28,151 bases of DNA from Chloroflexota bacterium. GTDB lineage: Bacteria; Chloroflexota; Anaerolineae; J102. Both the position numbers and the translations under genes were made by a program. Position 1 is the first letter of the stretch, and every line of letters begins with the position of its first letter. Below the pieces are notes generated by a model, which worked only from the letters and a program-made list of their open reading frames with translations, had not been told where the DNA came from and searched no databases. Where the stretch lies: the NCBI GenBank assembly GCA_013152695.1, contig JAADFV010000360.1:1349-29499 (forward strand), given 5' to 3'. Below are positions 7,880-16,021 of this stretch, piece after piece.

Positions 7880-9571
7880 CTATTGGCCTTGCTCCTCATT
7901 GTCCTCTTTGGCGAGTTCCCGGCGCAGGACTTTACCAACCGCGCTCTTGGGAAGCTCAGAGCGGAACTCTACATGTTTGGGGACTTTGTAGCCTGCCAAG
8001 CGTTCGCGGCAATAGCTGCGGATTTCCTCGGCGGTAAGAGTTTTGCCTTCTTCCAGGACAATCCAGGCTTTGACCGCCTCGGATGTATGAGGATCGGGCA
8101 CGCCCGCCACACCTACTTCTTTGACAGCCGGATGGCTGGCAATGACTTCCTCGACTTCGCGCGGCCATACCTGAAATCCGCTGGGCTTGATCACATCTTT
8201 TTTGCGGTCGACGATAAAGAGATAGCCATCTTCGTCCAGATACCCCAAATCGCCTGTAAATAGCCAGCCGTCTCGAATCGTTTCTGCTGTAGCCTCTGGG
8301 CGATTGAGGTAGCCAAGCATGAGCTGCGGCGCTTTGAGAATGATTTCGCCTACTTCGCCTGTCGGCAGCTCTTGCTCACCTGTTTCGGGATCGACAATGC
8401 GTACGATGACATCGGGCACGGGCATACCCACCGAACCAACTTTATATTCGCCCAAGATGGGTGTACATACAATCGCCATCATCGATTCGGTGAGAGCATA
8501 GCCTTCGACAATGCGGGATTGTGTGCGCGCCTCGAAACGTTCTTTTGTATCACGCAGGAGGGCGGAAGCGCCCGAGATACAAAGGGTGATAGAATCGAGT
8601 TTGGCTTCTCCTGACTTGACTTTAGGATGATTGAGAAGACCATTGAAAAAAGTGGGAACGCCGGGAACGAAAGTAGCTTTTGTCTTTTCGATGGTTGTGA
8701 TCACATCATCTAAATCGCGGGGATTGGGGACCAGGGCCATGGTCCCGCGTTGCACGAGAGCAACCGTCTGTACGCCGGCCGCGGCAAAGACATGAAAAAG
8801 AGGCAAACTGGTGAGAAATATTTCATTCCATTCCTTAAAAGCATGCTTAAACCACTCACCAATCTGCATTCCCGAGATGACCAGAGCCTGATGTGAGCCT
8901 AAGGCCGCTTTAGAAAGGCCGGTGGTGCCGCCGGTAAAGAGGATGAGCCCCGGGTCTTTGGGATCGATATCGATGTCTGGGCGAGGAGCCCCACGCTGCT
9001 GTTTCATGATGTCCTGAAACCAAACATCTTCCGGGGCCAGAGTGATATGGTGACCTTCTTTCTTTTCTTTAAGCAAAGTAAAGAGCAGGCGTAATAGGGG
9101 CGAGAGATACTCTTTGATGTTGGTGGCGATAATGCGCCGGAGGGGTGTTTTGTCTTGAACTTCTTTGACTTTATCATAGAAGGCCGTCATGACAATAGCC
9201 GTCTCGGCGGCACATTCGTTGAACATATGCTCCAATTCACGACCTGTGTAAAGAGGATTGATCGAGGCGGCAATGGCCCCCGCCTTCCAGATACCCAGTT
9301 CGGCAATAACATATTGTGGTGAATTTGCCATGAGGATGGCAACTCTATCTCCCTTTTTAATGCCCATAGCCACCAACCCTGCCGCAAATTCGTCACTTAA
9401 ACGGTCCAGCTCTTTGTAAGTAATTGTTGTCCCCTTGAACCATAGAGCAGGATGCTCAGGGCGTAAGGTAGCGGTTTCATGCACAATATCCGCCAAAGTC
9501 TTTGAAGGATAAGGCGCCAGCGAAGCGCGTACACCTTCATCATAATGTGCAATCCAAGGCAATGTTGACAT
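7880..9571 (-). CDS. Long-chain-fatty-acid-CoA ligase-like AMP-binding enzyme
   Basis: 563 residues, ATG at 9571 with GGAGGG 6 nt upstream. It activates a carboxylic acid with ATP to an acyl-adenylate and then the CoA thioester. Visible motifs: the phosphate loop LFTGGTTGLSKAALGSH (~211-227), GYALTES (~358-363), GWLFTGDLGY with the ATP-ribose aspartate D441, the hinge DRKKDVIKPSGFQVWP (~455-470), and the C-terminal catalytic lysine in SAVGKVLRRE (K547). The overall layout is closest to FadD-type medium/long-chain ligases. The phosphate loop has GGTTGLSKAA instead of the usual SGTTGxPKG, but the lysine is kept. The frame stays open 99 codons upstream, but that stretch overlaps the divergent gene and looks non-coding. 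Exact chain-length preference cannot be read from sequence. Confidence 0.9.
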   Translation of the reverse strand: MSTLPWIAHYDEGVRASLAPYPSKTLADIVHETATLRPEHPALWFKGTTITYKELDRLSDEFAAGLVAMGIKKGDRVAILMANSPQYVIAELGIWKAGAIAASINPLYTGRELEHMFNECAAETAIVMTAFYDKVKEVQDKTPLRRIIATNIKEYLSPLLRLLFTLLKEKKEGHHITLAPEDVWFQDIMKQQRGAPRPDIDIDPKDPGLILFTGGTTGLSKAALGSHQALVISGMQIGEWFKHAFKEWNEIFLTSLPLFHVFAAAGVQTVALVQRGTMALVPNPRDLDDVITTIEKTKATFVPGVPTFFNGLLNHPKVKSGEAKLDSITLCISGASALLRDTKERFEARTQSRIVEGYALTESMMAIVCTPILGEYKVGSVGMPVPDVIVRIVDPETGEQELPTGEVGEIILKAPQLMLGYLNRPEATAETIRDGWLFTGDLGYLDEDGYLFIVDRKKDVIKPSGFQVWPREVEEVIASHPAVKEVGVAGVPDPHTSEAVKAWIVLEEGKTLTAEEIRSYCRERLAGYKVPKHVEFRSELPKSAVGKVLRRELAKEDNEEQGQ

Positions 9572-9577
9572 TGAAAT

Positions 9578-9583
9578 CCCTCC
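9578..9583 (-). promoter_or_regulatory. Ribosome binding site fixing the acyl-CoA ligase start
   Basis: GGAGGG on the minus strand, 6 nt before the ATG at 9571. It decides between this start and in-frame starts up to 9868. Confidence 0.75.
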
Positions 9584-9640
9584 ATTGAACGTAAAAACAC
9601 AAGACATCCAGTCAGTATGACAGACCATACCAACACCTCT

Positions 9641-9669
9641 ATTGTAACCGAAGACAAGTCCTTTGTCGA
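9641..9669 (-). promoter_or_regulatory. Sigma70-like promoter of the acyl-CoA ligase gene
   Basis: On the minus strand: -35 TCGACA (9669-9664), 17 nt, -10 TACAAT (9646-9641), each one base from consensus. Expected start near 9634, giving a ~63-nt leader. Confidence 0.6.
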
Positions 9670-9710
9670 ACGCTATTTTCAGAACGGACATCGGTCTTAG
9701 TCCTTCCTTC

Positions 9711-9731
9711 CACTTTATGCTATCATGATTA
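9711..9731 (+). promoter_or_regulatory. Possible -10 region of the HEAT-repeat gene
   Basis: TATGCT at 9716-9721 within CACTTTATGCTATC. Transcription would start around 9728, so ATG 9734 would have almost no leader and ATG 9725 would be excluded. No clear -35. Shares its sequence with 7830-7847 on the other strand. Confidence 0.35.
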
Positions 9732-9733
9732 TT

Positions 9734-10996
9734 ATGAGCAAAGGCGCCGATAATAACGTTATTCATAGTTTTGGAGAACGGCTGGCACTCGATCAGGCCA
9801 TGCGTGGTTTGGCCGATGCCCCTAACACGTTCGAGCGCGAACGCCGCGCTCATGAGCTTGCCGAACATGGGGATAAGGTCATTCCTGCTCTGCTACGGCA
9901 ACTCGATACCGATCATCCGGGATTACGCGGGGGGTTGGGATTGTTGGCACAATTTTTGGATCGCGAGACCATTGTGCCAATATTGCATCGTGTCGCTGCC
10001 GATCCAAAACGATCACAGGCGGCCCGAATCACGGCCATTATGATTCTCGAGCGCTATCTCGACGAAGATGTTGACCCCCGGCTGGCGCCTGACATCAACA
10101 CAGCAAGCGCTATTGCCCAGCAGAATGCCAAAGAAGCACTGCGCCTGGCTCAAACACAGCCTGTGGTCTATGTTGAATATGCAGAACAGCTTCTTGATGA
10201 GCCGCCGGAAATTGTGCATGCTGTTATCCGTGTCATTTCGCAACTCGAGGATGCGGAAAAAGCATTCTTGTTGGCAGCCATCGCCGCCTATGCTCCCGAA
10301 GGCGTGATTCACCCCATTCTCAGGCATTTAGGCAGCTTTCGATATCCTCAGGCTTACAAAGCTTTGAGTATACTCGCTCATCTTACCCCCACCACGTTGC
10401 AAGCTCCTGCCCGCAGACAGATGCGCAAATTACGCATGGCAGGTGTTGAAGTAGATGAAAACACCACGCTCCGTGCCCTATGGTCACCCACCAGCGCCAG
10501 TGGACAAAGCATGTTATGGTTTATTCGCCATCAGCCCCCCAAAGCCACGGCCGATTTATTGATCATCCTTCTCCACGATATGGCTGGTGTGCTCCATGTC
10601 GATGCCCAGCCCGATCTTCCCCTCACAGAACTCCCTTTCCCTGCCTCGACTGGTTATCTCCATCGTCTCAAGATATCTGGCGCTGCTCAGCCCCTGTATT
10701 TGGCTGAAATCAAGCCTGCCCAAGGGTTGTCTTTACTCGATGATGCGTTATCTGCCATGCAGAGGGAGAATGCACCGTGGCCAGCAGAACTGGCTGTGTA
10801 TGGCCATTGGCTGTGGGCGAATCCCACTTTTGAAGAGGTTACACCCTCCTGGCCTTCCTATCCTCTCCCCACAACAGATGCGAGCGCCAGTCGCTATGAA
10901 GAATTTTTCGACCACCCCCCGCCTTTAGTGCCTGGGCATGGGAACTATCCATCTCTGAATCGTACTGGCAGGGGGAAAATGCTGAACAGGCCCTGA
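9734..10996 (+). CDS. HEAT-like helical-repeat protein, N-terminal part of a frameshifted gene
   Basis: From ATG 9734 (ATG 9725 is three codons earlier; no ribosome site for either) the frame gives 420 residues. Residues ~1-140 and ~150-250 show repeated amphipathic helix pairs such as HGDKVIPALLRQLDTDHPGLRGGLGLLAQFL, as in HEAT/PBS-lyase-like repeats; residues ~265-330 look like a different alpha/beta region (LWFIRHQPPKATADLLIILLHD). The last ~27 residues after the C run at 10915-10920 are a nonsense tail: from that point the adjoining frame continues as well-formed protein to 11262. One extra C (7 instead of 6) would restore a ~509-residue protein whose stop overlaps manC by ATGA. A sequencing error, a true mutation, or -1 ribosomal slippage would all produce this. 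Function unknown; a scaffold role is typical of such repeats. Confidence 0.7.
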   Translation: MSKGADNNVIHSFGERLALDQAMRGLADAPNTFERERRAHELAEHGDKVIPALLRQLDTDHPGLRGGLGLLAQFLDRETIVPILHRVAADPKRSQAARITAIMILERYLDEDVDPRLAPDINTASAIAQQNAKEALRLAQTQPVVYVEYAEQLLDEPPEIVHAVIRVISQLEDAEKAFLLAAIAAYAPEGVIHPILRHLGSFRYPQAYKALSILAHLTPTTLQAPARRQMRKLRMAGVEVDENTTLRALWSPTSASGQSMLWFIRHQPPKATADLLIILLHDMAGVLHVDAQPDLPLTELPFPASTGYLHRLKISGAAQPLYLAEIKPAQGLSLLDDALSAMQRENAPWPAELAVYGHWLWANPTFEEVTPSWPSYPLPTTDASASRYEEFFDHPPPLVPGHGNYPSLNRTGRGKMLNRP

Positions 10997-11262
10997 AGGA
11001 GGGGAGCCCTGCCTACAAGGCGGCCATTCAGGCCATATTGGCGCCAGATAGCATTGAAATTCTCAGCCGGCGTCTGAGACGACAGATTCTTTGGCTCATC
11101 CTTGTGCAACAGCCCGAAGTGGCCGCTCTTGCCATGGCCGCACAAGATGCCCTGCATCAGCGTCAAAGTGAACATCCCTTTGTCAAGCAATTTGCCTGGC
11201 GTAGTCTACTTATGACTGCTGCCGACCGCGCTACTCGTACAGTCCTCCGTTTAATCAAATGA
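10915..11262 (+). CDS. C-terminal part of the frameshifted HEAT-like protein
   Basis: In the frame of 10915 the sequence encodes 115 residues beginning PPAFSAWAWELSISESYWQG and continuing through QAILAPDSIEILSRRLRRQI, LVQQPEVAALAMAAQDAL to TRTVLRLIK. It is helical, composition matches the upstream part, and its TGA stop overlaps the manC ATG (ATGA at 11259-11262), the spacing expected of a real gene in this operon. An internal ATG at 11038 could make a 74-residue product, but there is no ribosome site. I read it as the tail of the gene starting at 9734, separated by a one-base shift in the C run at 10915-10920. Confidence 0.65.
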   Translation, partial: PPAFSAWAWELSISESYWQGENAEQALKEGSPAYKAAIQAILAPDSIEILSRRLRRQILWLILVQQPEVAALAMAAQDALHQRQSEHPFVKQFAWRSLLMTAADRATRTVLRLIK

Positions 11263-12356
11263 AAGATATCAGGCAACATCTCTACCCCGTCATCCTTGCC
11301 GGTGGTGTGGGGAGCCGTCTGTGGCCCCGCAGCCGCAAAAGCACCCCCAAACAGTTTCTCGATCTGACCGGAAATGCCCGCTCGATGCTGCAAGAAGCTT
11401 TTCAGCGCGTGATTTCCCTCACATCAGGCGATAATATTTTTGTAATCACCAATGCTGAATATGTCGATATCGTCCATAAGCAGCTTCCAGAATTACCGTT
11501 AAGCAATATTGTGGGCGAACCGGCGGCACGAGGCTCGGCCGCGGCCATCGGTCTGGCCGCGATTCACTTGCAGCAGCATGATCCTGAGGCTGTCATGGCT
11601 GTCCTCACCGCAGATCACCTCATTCGTAAACCAGAAGCTCTTCGTCAGGTTCTAGTGGCCGGGGCCGAACTTGCTCAGGATGGGGAACTGATTACGCTCG
11701 GGATTGAGCCCAGTTATCCGGAAACAGGCTACGGCTATATCGAAATGGGTGAGATTTTGGGTGAATACAACCATCGTATCGCTCGCCGGGTTGTGCGTTT
11801 TCGCGAAAAACCGGATGCGGCCACGGCTCAGTCCTTTGTCGAGGCGGGTAACTTTGTGTGGAATAGCGGCATGTTTATTTGGCGTGTCGATGCCATTATG
11901 GCCGAATTTGCCCGCCAATTGCCTGAACTTTACTCAGCCCTCCAGAATCTGGCTCCTGCCATCAACACTCCTCAGGCGCCTGATGCCTTTGCGCGCTACT
12001 GGATGCCATTGCAAGGAAATGTTACAATTGATTATGGTGTGATGGAAGGTGCCCGTTCCGTTGCTGTTTTTCCCATCGATTTGGGCTGGAATGATATCGG
12101 CTCCTGGGCAGCCTTACTCGAAGTGTTACCCAAGGATGAAGATGGCAACGTTGTCCATGCCAAGCACCTCTATCATGACAGCAATAATATCCTGGTTTTT
12201 AGCGAAAATCGGGTGATTGCCACCATCGGATTGCGCGACATGATCATTGTCGATACCGATGATGTCGTATTGGTCATGCCGGCTGAGCGTGCCCAAGATG
12301 TCAAGAAACTCATTACCGATTTGAAAAACCAAGGACTCATTCACTATCTTGATTAG
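11259..12356 (+). CDS. manC: Mannose-1-phosphate guanylyltransferase
   Basis: 365 residues. It makes GDP-mannose from GTP and mannose 1-phosphate for cell-surface polysaccharide and glycoconjugate synthesis. The nucleotidyltransferase signature lies at residues 11-33: VILAGGVGSRLWPRSRKSTPK followed by QF. Further family landmarks are NIFVITNAEYVDIV, AVLTADHLI, ETGYGYIEMG, FREKPD, FVWNSGMFIW, and FPIDLGWNDIGSWAAL. Length fits the single-domain enzyme without a fused phosphomannose isomerase domain. The start ATG overlaps the preceding stop (ATGA), so translation is probably coupled. A related sugar-nucleotide specificity cannot be excluded, but the GWNDIGSW motif is characteristic of ManC/ManB-type GDP-mannose enzymes. 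Confidence 0.93.
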   Translation: MKDIRQHLYPVILAGGVGSRLWPRSRKSTPKQFLDLTGNARSMLQEAFQRVISLTSGDNIFVITNAEYVDIVHKQLPELPLSNIVGEPAARGSAAAIGLAAIHLQQHDPEAVMAVLTADHLIRKPEALRQVLVAGAELAQDGELITLGIEPSYPETGYGYIEMGEILGEYNHRIARRVVRFREKPDAATAQSFVEAGNFVWNSGMFIWRVDAIMAEFARQLPELYSALQNLAPAINTPQAPDAFARYWMPLQGNVTIDYGVMEGARSVAVFPIDLGWNDIGSWAALLEVLPKDEDGNVVHAKHLYHDSNNILVFSENRVIATIGLRDMIIVDTDDVVLVMPAERAQDVKKLITDLKNQGLIHYLD

Positions 12357-12437
12357 GTGCGTGGGGGACGGCCCAAGTTTCTTAGCGAACCATGGCATCT
12401 TTTCTCTCTTCCAACTTTCCCATCGCACAGGACGGGT

Positions 12438-13664
12438 ATGATGAATCAACGTGACCAACGACTTCCCTGGCTGATAGGCATTGCCGTTTTGGTGATTATT
12501 CTTTGCTGTTGCCTCATTGTTGTTGCCAGCTTTGTCACCGTAAGCATGCTCAACGGTTCCCAGCCTGCTTCTCAAAACAATATACCCGCACCCCAAGCAA
12601 GTTTCCCCACCCCCACCCCTCTTCCTCCCCAGGTTTTAGCACCAAGTTCTGATATCGAAACCGAAATCTATCGTAATGTCTACGAGCGTGCTAATCCCAG
12701 CGTGGTTTCCGTACGCATTCTGACCCAAGATATTATAGACCAGATGCCGGAGACCGACATTCATCCCTTTTATTACAGTACCGGCGAAGGTTCTGGTTTC
12801 GTGATCGATGAACAGGGGTATATTGTTACCAATCGTCATGTGGTAAGCGATGCTAGCAGCGTGGTCGTGCAGTTCTATGACGGCCTACTCGCCCCAGCCG
12901 AAATTGTCGGTATGGATCGTGATACCGATTTGGCTGTTCTCAAAGTCGATCCCAACGGATTGAATCTACAGCCGGTTACTTTTGGCAGTATCGATGAGTT
13001 GCATGTTGGCGATCGCATCATCGTGATCGGGAATCCCTACGGGAATACCAATACCCTTACGGCAGGCATCGTCTCTGCCCTGGGCCGGCAAATGGAGCTC
13101 CCCGATACCAATTTCCTTCTCCCTGAAGTCATTCAAACCGACGCCGCTATCAATCCGGGCAATAGTGGTGGGCCAATGCTCAATGCCCAGGGACAGGTGG
13201 TGGGCGTAGCCTTTATGCTTCAGTCAGCCACTCGCGCTAACGCCGGTATTGGTTTTGGTATTCCTGTTTATTTCGTGGAACGGGTTGCCAAAGCGATTAT
13301 CGAAAATGGTGAATACCAGCATTCCTATCTCGGTATCCGCGGCAATGGCCTGTCCCCCTTCGAAATTCGCGCTTTGGGGTTGAATGTTGAATATGGGATT
13401 CTCATTGCCGAAGTTTTGCCCAACACACCGGCTGATAAAGCAGGGCTGCGTGGGGGCACGAAGGAAGTCGAGGTCGAAGGAGCCACTTTCGTCTTGGGCG
13501 GGGATATCATTATCGCCATCGATGGCCAACCTACAAAAACCTTTGACGATTTACTGGCCTATTTGGGACGCTACACCCAACCCGGCAGTCAGGTGACCCT
13601 AACAGTCATCCGGGACGGTCGCCCCATTGACATCACTGTGACCTTGGCGGCGCGGCCGCAATAA
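12438..13664 (+). CDS. HtrA/DegP-like membrane-anchored serine protease with PDZ domain
   Basis: 408 residues from ATG 12438 (a second ATG follows at 12441; a GTG at 12357 would add 27 residues of unlikely sequence). One N-terminal membrane helix (~11-35) and a Pro/Thr-rich linker precede a trypsin-fold domain with the full triad: H134 in TNRHVV, D164 in DTDLAVL, S243 in NPGNSGGP. A single PDZ domain occupies ~300-400 (YLGIRG, GILIAEVLPNTPADKAGL, GGDIIIAIDGQP). The topology suggests an extracytoplasmic quality-control protease. It follows manC by 81 nt and precedes a palindrome at 13721-13749. All catalytic residues are present. Confidence 0.93.
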   Translation: MMNQRDQRLPWLIGIAVLVIILCCCLIVVASFVTVSMLNGSQPASQNNIPAPQASFPTPTPLPPQVLAPSSDIETEIYRNVYERANPSVVSVRILTQDIIDQMPETDIHPFYYSTGEGSGFVIDEQGYIVTNRHVVSDASSVVVQFYDGLLAPAEIVGMDRDTDLAVLKVDPNGLNLQPVTFGSIDELHVGDRIIVIGNPYGNTNTLTAGIVSALGRQMELPDTNFLLPEVIQTDAAINPGNSGGPMLNAQGQVVGVAFMLQSATRANAGIGFGIPVYFVERVAKAIIENGEYQHSYLGIRGNGLSPFEIRALGLNVEYGILIAEVLPNTPADKAGLRGGTKEVEVEGATFVLGGDIIIAIDGQPTKTFDDLLAYLGRYTQPGSQVTLTVIRDGRPIDITVTLAARPQ

Positions 13665-13720
13665 AGAGGCCTTCACAGAGAAGAGCCTGTAACAATTTAG
13701 TCGGCATTTGGGGATCGACG

Positions 13721-13749
13721 TTGCGACGCACTTCCGAAGTGCGCCGCAA
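13721..13749. repeat. Near-perfect 14-bp palindrome downstream of the protease gene
   Basis: TTGCGACGCACTTC and GAAGTGCGCCGCAA flank a single C; 13 of 14 pairs match (one A/C mismatch). No T-run follows on either strand, so it is not a classical terminator. It lies 57 nt after the protease stop in a 210-nt gap. A REP/MITE-type mobile palindrome or an operator are alternatives. Confidence 0.6.
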
Positions 13750-13833
13750 CTGGGGTCATAACACTTATTTCACCGACCAAACTGATATGCTCTCCACAGA
13801 GAAGGATCATTTTTCTTGTATCGCAGTCCATAG

Positions 13834-13839
13834 TATACT
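13834..13839 (+). promoter_or_regulatory. Possible -10 box of the 13875 gene
   Basis: TATACT, one base from TATAAT, 35 nt before the GTG at 13875. The -35 at 17 nt (TTTTCT, 13811-13816) is poor. Confidence 0.35.
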
Positions 13840-13864
13840 TTCACTATATCCCCCGCTCAACATT

Positions 13865-13869
13865 GGAGG
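13865..13869 (+). promoter_or_regulatory. Ribosome binding site fixing the GTG start at 13875
   Basis: GGAGG, 5 nt before GTG 13875. The in-frame TTG at 13863 overlaps this site's upstream edge and is therefore not the start. Confidence 0.7.
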
Positions 13870-13874
13870 CCATT

Positions 13875-14453
13875 GTGGACTGGACGACCATTGCTACATG
13901 GATCATTCAAGGCGTCATCTTATTTGGTTTTGCTACTTTAGGCGTCATTCTTGGACAACGTCTCTTCAATCGCCCCACCCCCGTTGCTCCTCCGGCCAAA
14001 AGCACAGAAACCCCACCCCCTCCCCCTGTCCCCGAACCATTTACGGCACCGATTGCATCGGCACCGCCACCGGCATCATCTTCCTCCCAAACCAGTAGCG
14101 ATCTCGATATTCAACGAGCTGTCGAGTTTTCGGAAAGTGGGCGGATGTTGCTGGTACTCGACATGCCCGCCGCCCTTTTAGATGATGACAAAGCCCTGAT
14201 CGACGCCTGGATCGAGTCTGTCGGTTGGGCCCGGGTCGAAAGACAGCGTATGGATCGGGGTGAGCCCGGCCTGAGTGATGATCTCGCCACGGCAGGGGCA
14301 CCACTGACTGCGCTCGACCCCACCAATGTCGATCCCGAAGTCTTGGGAACGCAGCTCAACCAGGTGCTCAACCGCTTACAGGTCTCAGCAGAACGACGAC
14401 GGCATTTCCGTGCTCTTTTGGAACAAAACTTTCCTGCAGACGACGAAGAATAA
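13875..14453 (+). CDS. Small membrane-anchored protein of unknown function
   Basis: 192 residues from GTG 13875, chosen because GGAGG sits 5 nt upstream. One N-terminal membrane helix (~6-27, WIIQGVILFGFATLGVILG) is followed by a long Pro/Ala/Ser-rich linker (~35-75) and a soluble domain of ~115 residues with acidic character. The soluble part contains LLVLDMPAALLDDDKALIDAWIES and a C-terminal helix LNQVLNRLQVSAERRRHF. No enzyme signature or known domain recognised. It sits between the protease and radC genes, 22 nt before radC, on the same strand, and may have its own promoter. Confidence 0.75.
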   Translation: MDWTTIATWIIQGVILFGFATLGVILGQRLFNRPTPVAPPAKSTETPPPPPVPEPFTAPIASAPPPASSSSQTSSDLDIQRAVEFSESGRMLLVLDMPAALLDDDKALIDAWIESVGWARVERQRMDRGEPGLSDDLATAGAPLTALDPTNVDPEVLGTQLNQVLNRLQVSAERRRHFRALLEQNFPADDEE

Positions 14454-14475
14454 GCATATTTTGTAGGCGAAAAGC

Positions 14476-15186
14476 ATGAGTGACTCAGCGCCAGGCTATT
14501 TCACAATTCATGATTTACCCGCCGACACCCGCCCGCGAGAACGTCTTGCTCGCGTAGGTGCTGGCTCTCTCAGCGATGCCGAGCTTTTGGCCATTATTTT
14601 ACGTAGCGGCGCTCAAGGTATCAATGTCATTGACATGGCCACCGCTCTCATGCGGCATTACCGGAGCCTGAACGGTCTGGCACAGGCCACCTACGCTGAT
14701 CTACAACAACACCGGGGGATGGGTGAGGCAAAAGCGGCACAGATCCTGGCTACGCTTGAATTGGGCCGGCGTCTTATCGTGGCCGATCCCGGCAATCGCA
14801 AACAGGTGAGCTCGGCCCATGACGTAGCACAGTTACTCATGGCCGAACTGGCCTACGCCGAGCAGGAACATGTCAAAGCTGTGTTGATCGATACGCGCAA
14901 CTACGTTATTGCTACCCCCACCATTTACAAAGGTTCTCTCAACAGTGCGCATATTCGTGTAGGCGAACTCTTCAAGGAAGCGATTCGTCGCAACGCCGCC
15001 GCTATCATTCTTGCCCACAATCACCCCAGCGGCGATCCTACCCCCTCTCCCGAAGATGTTATCCTCACTAATCGCATTGTGCAGGCGGGAAAGCTCCTCA
15101 ACATTGAAGTCCTCGATCACATAGTCCTGGGGCATCAAAGGTTTGTCAGTCTTAAAGAACGAGGATTGGGATTTCCCAAGAGGTAG
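14476..15186 (+). CDS. radC: RadC family JAB1/MPN domain protein
   Basis: 236 residues, normal length. The N-terminal UPF0758 helix-hairpin-helix region (DLPADTRPRERLARVGAGSLSDAELLAIILRSG, ~13-45, with HRGMGEAKAAQI at ~79-90) precedes the JAMM metalloprotease-like domain with H181-N-H183-P-S-G-D and D194 (AHNHPSGDPTPSPED). The metal-binding residues are intact. The protein was historically tied to DNA repair, but its biochemical role is unsettled. It converges on the nitrilase gene with 18 nt between stops. The ribosome site is weak. Confidence 0.95.
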   Translation: MSDSAPGYFTIHDLPADTRPRERLARVGAGSLSDAELLAIILRSGAQGINVIDMATALMRHYRSLNGLAQATYADLQQHRGMGEAKAAQILATLELGRRLIVADPGNRKQVSSAHDVAQLLMAELAYAEQEHVKAVLIDTRNYVIATPTIYKGSLNSAHIRVGELFKEAIRRNAAAIILAHNHPSGDPTPSPEDVILTNRIVQAGKLLNIEVLDHIVLGHQRFVSLKERGLGFPKR

Positions 15187-15204
15187 GAAGCATTGGCGAT
15201 GCTC

Positions 15205-16002
15205 TTAGGCCATGCTTTCATAGCACTCCGGACGGCGATCGCGCAGCACCGGAATGCGTTGGCGTGCGGCATCCACCTCATCTAGCTCAATCGTCGCCGT
15301 CAACAAAACTTCCTCCTCCTCCCCTTCACAAATTGTCTCACCCCAGGGATCGATGACGGCGGAATGGCCGCAAAAGGTGTTGGCATCGTCACAACCAACA
15401 CGATTAACGCCCACAAAGAAGCACTGATTTTCGATGGCACGGGCGCGTAGGAGAATGCGCCAGTGTTCGAGGCGCGGATGGGGCCATTCGCTGGGAAGTA
15501 CCATCAATTTTGCCCCCTTCACGGCATAGGCACGAAAGAGTTCAGGAAAGCGAAGATCATAGCAGATACCCATTCCCACGCGTCCCCAGGGCAGGTCGAA
15601 CAACCCGGGCCGACATCCTGGTACCAACCAGCGGTCTTCATCCATGAGGCCGAAGCGATGGATTTTGGCATAGGGCTCGCTGATCTCACCCTGGGGGCCA
15701 AACCAGGGCGCACCATTGATTATGCCGGCGGGTGTTCTAATCAGCAGCGATCCTGTGATCCACAGGCCGAATTCTTGTGCCCACAATGACAGGGTGCGGG
15801 GGAGGGAGCCATCAGGCAGGGTTTCGGCCAGGATATCTGCTTTTTCCAAAACATAGCCTGTAGACCAGAGTTCTGGCAGGATTAGTATTTGTGAACGACG
15901 CTGACTTGCTTCTGCGATCATCGTGCGAAGCCGTTGGAGATTGAGGCGAGGCTCGCCCAAGTGAATGTCCATTTGGGCGAGAGAGAGGGTGAGGGAAGAC
16001 AT
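15205..16002 (-). CDS. Carbon-nitrogen hydrolase (nitrilase superfamily, omega-amidase-like)
   Basis: 265 residues from ATG at 16002; the frame is open a further 82 codons upstream, but that part overlaps the preceding gene and is low-complexity Pro/Arg/Ser, so it is rejected. The Glu-Lys-Cys triad is complete: E44 in LPELWSTGY, K113 in YAKIHRF and C147 in GICYDLRFPE; WPHPRLEHWRILLRARAIEN is the usual second conserved glutamate region. The size and sequence order fit omega-amidase/YafV-type enzymes that hydrolyse alpha-ketoglutaramate or similar linear amides, though a general amidase is possible. It is third in a minus-strand set with the membrane-protein gene, 19 nt upstream, and the MFS gene. 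Confidence 0.88.
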   Translation of the reverse strand: MSSLTLSLAQMDIHLGEPRLNLQRLRTMIAEASQRRSQILILPELWSTGYVLEKADILAETLPDGSLPRTLSLWAQEFGLWITGSLLIRTPAGIINGAPWFGPQGEISEPYAKIHRFGLMDEDRWLVPGCRPGLFDLPWGRVGMGICYDLRFPELFRAYAVKGAKLMVLPSEWPHPRLEHWRILLRARAIENQCFFVGVNRVGCDDANTFCGHSAVIDPWGETICEGEEEEVLLTATIELDEVDAARQRIPVLRDRRPECYESMA

Positions 16003-16021
16003 GAGAAGGGTCGGAGGTGAT

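Noticed and set aside
9572..9868. 99-codon N-terminal extension of the acyl-CoA ligase
   Set aside because: GGAGGG ahead of 9571, promoter at 9641-9669 and overlap with the divergent gene show that it is non-coding.
10587..10928. 113-codon ORF overlapping the HEAT gene
   Set aside because: In a different frame of a gene with well-formed repeats; no ribosome site.
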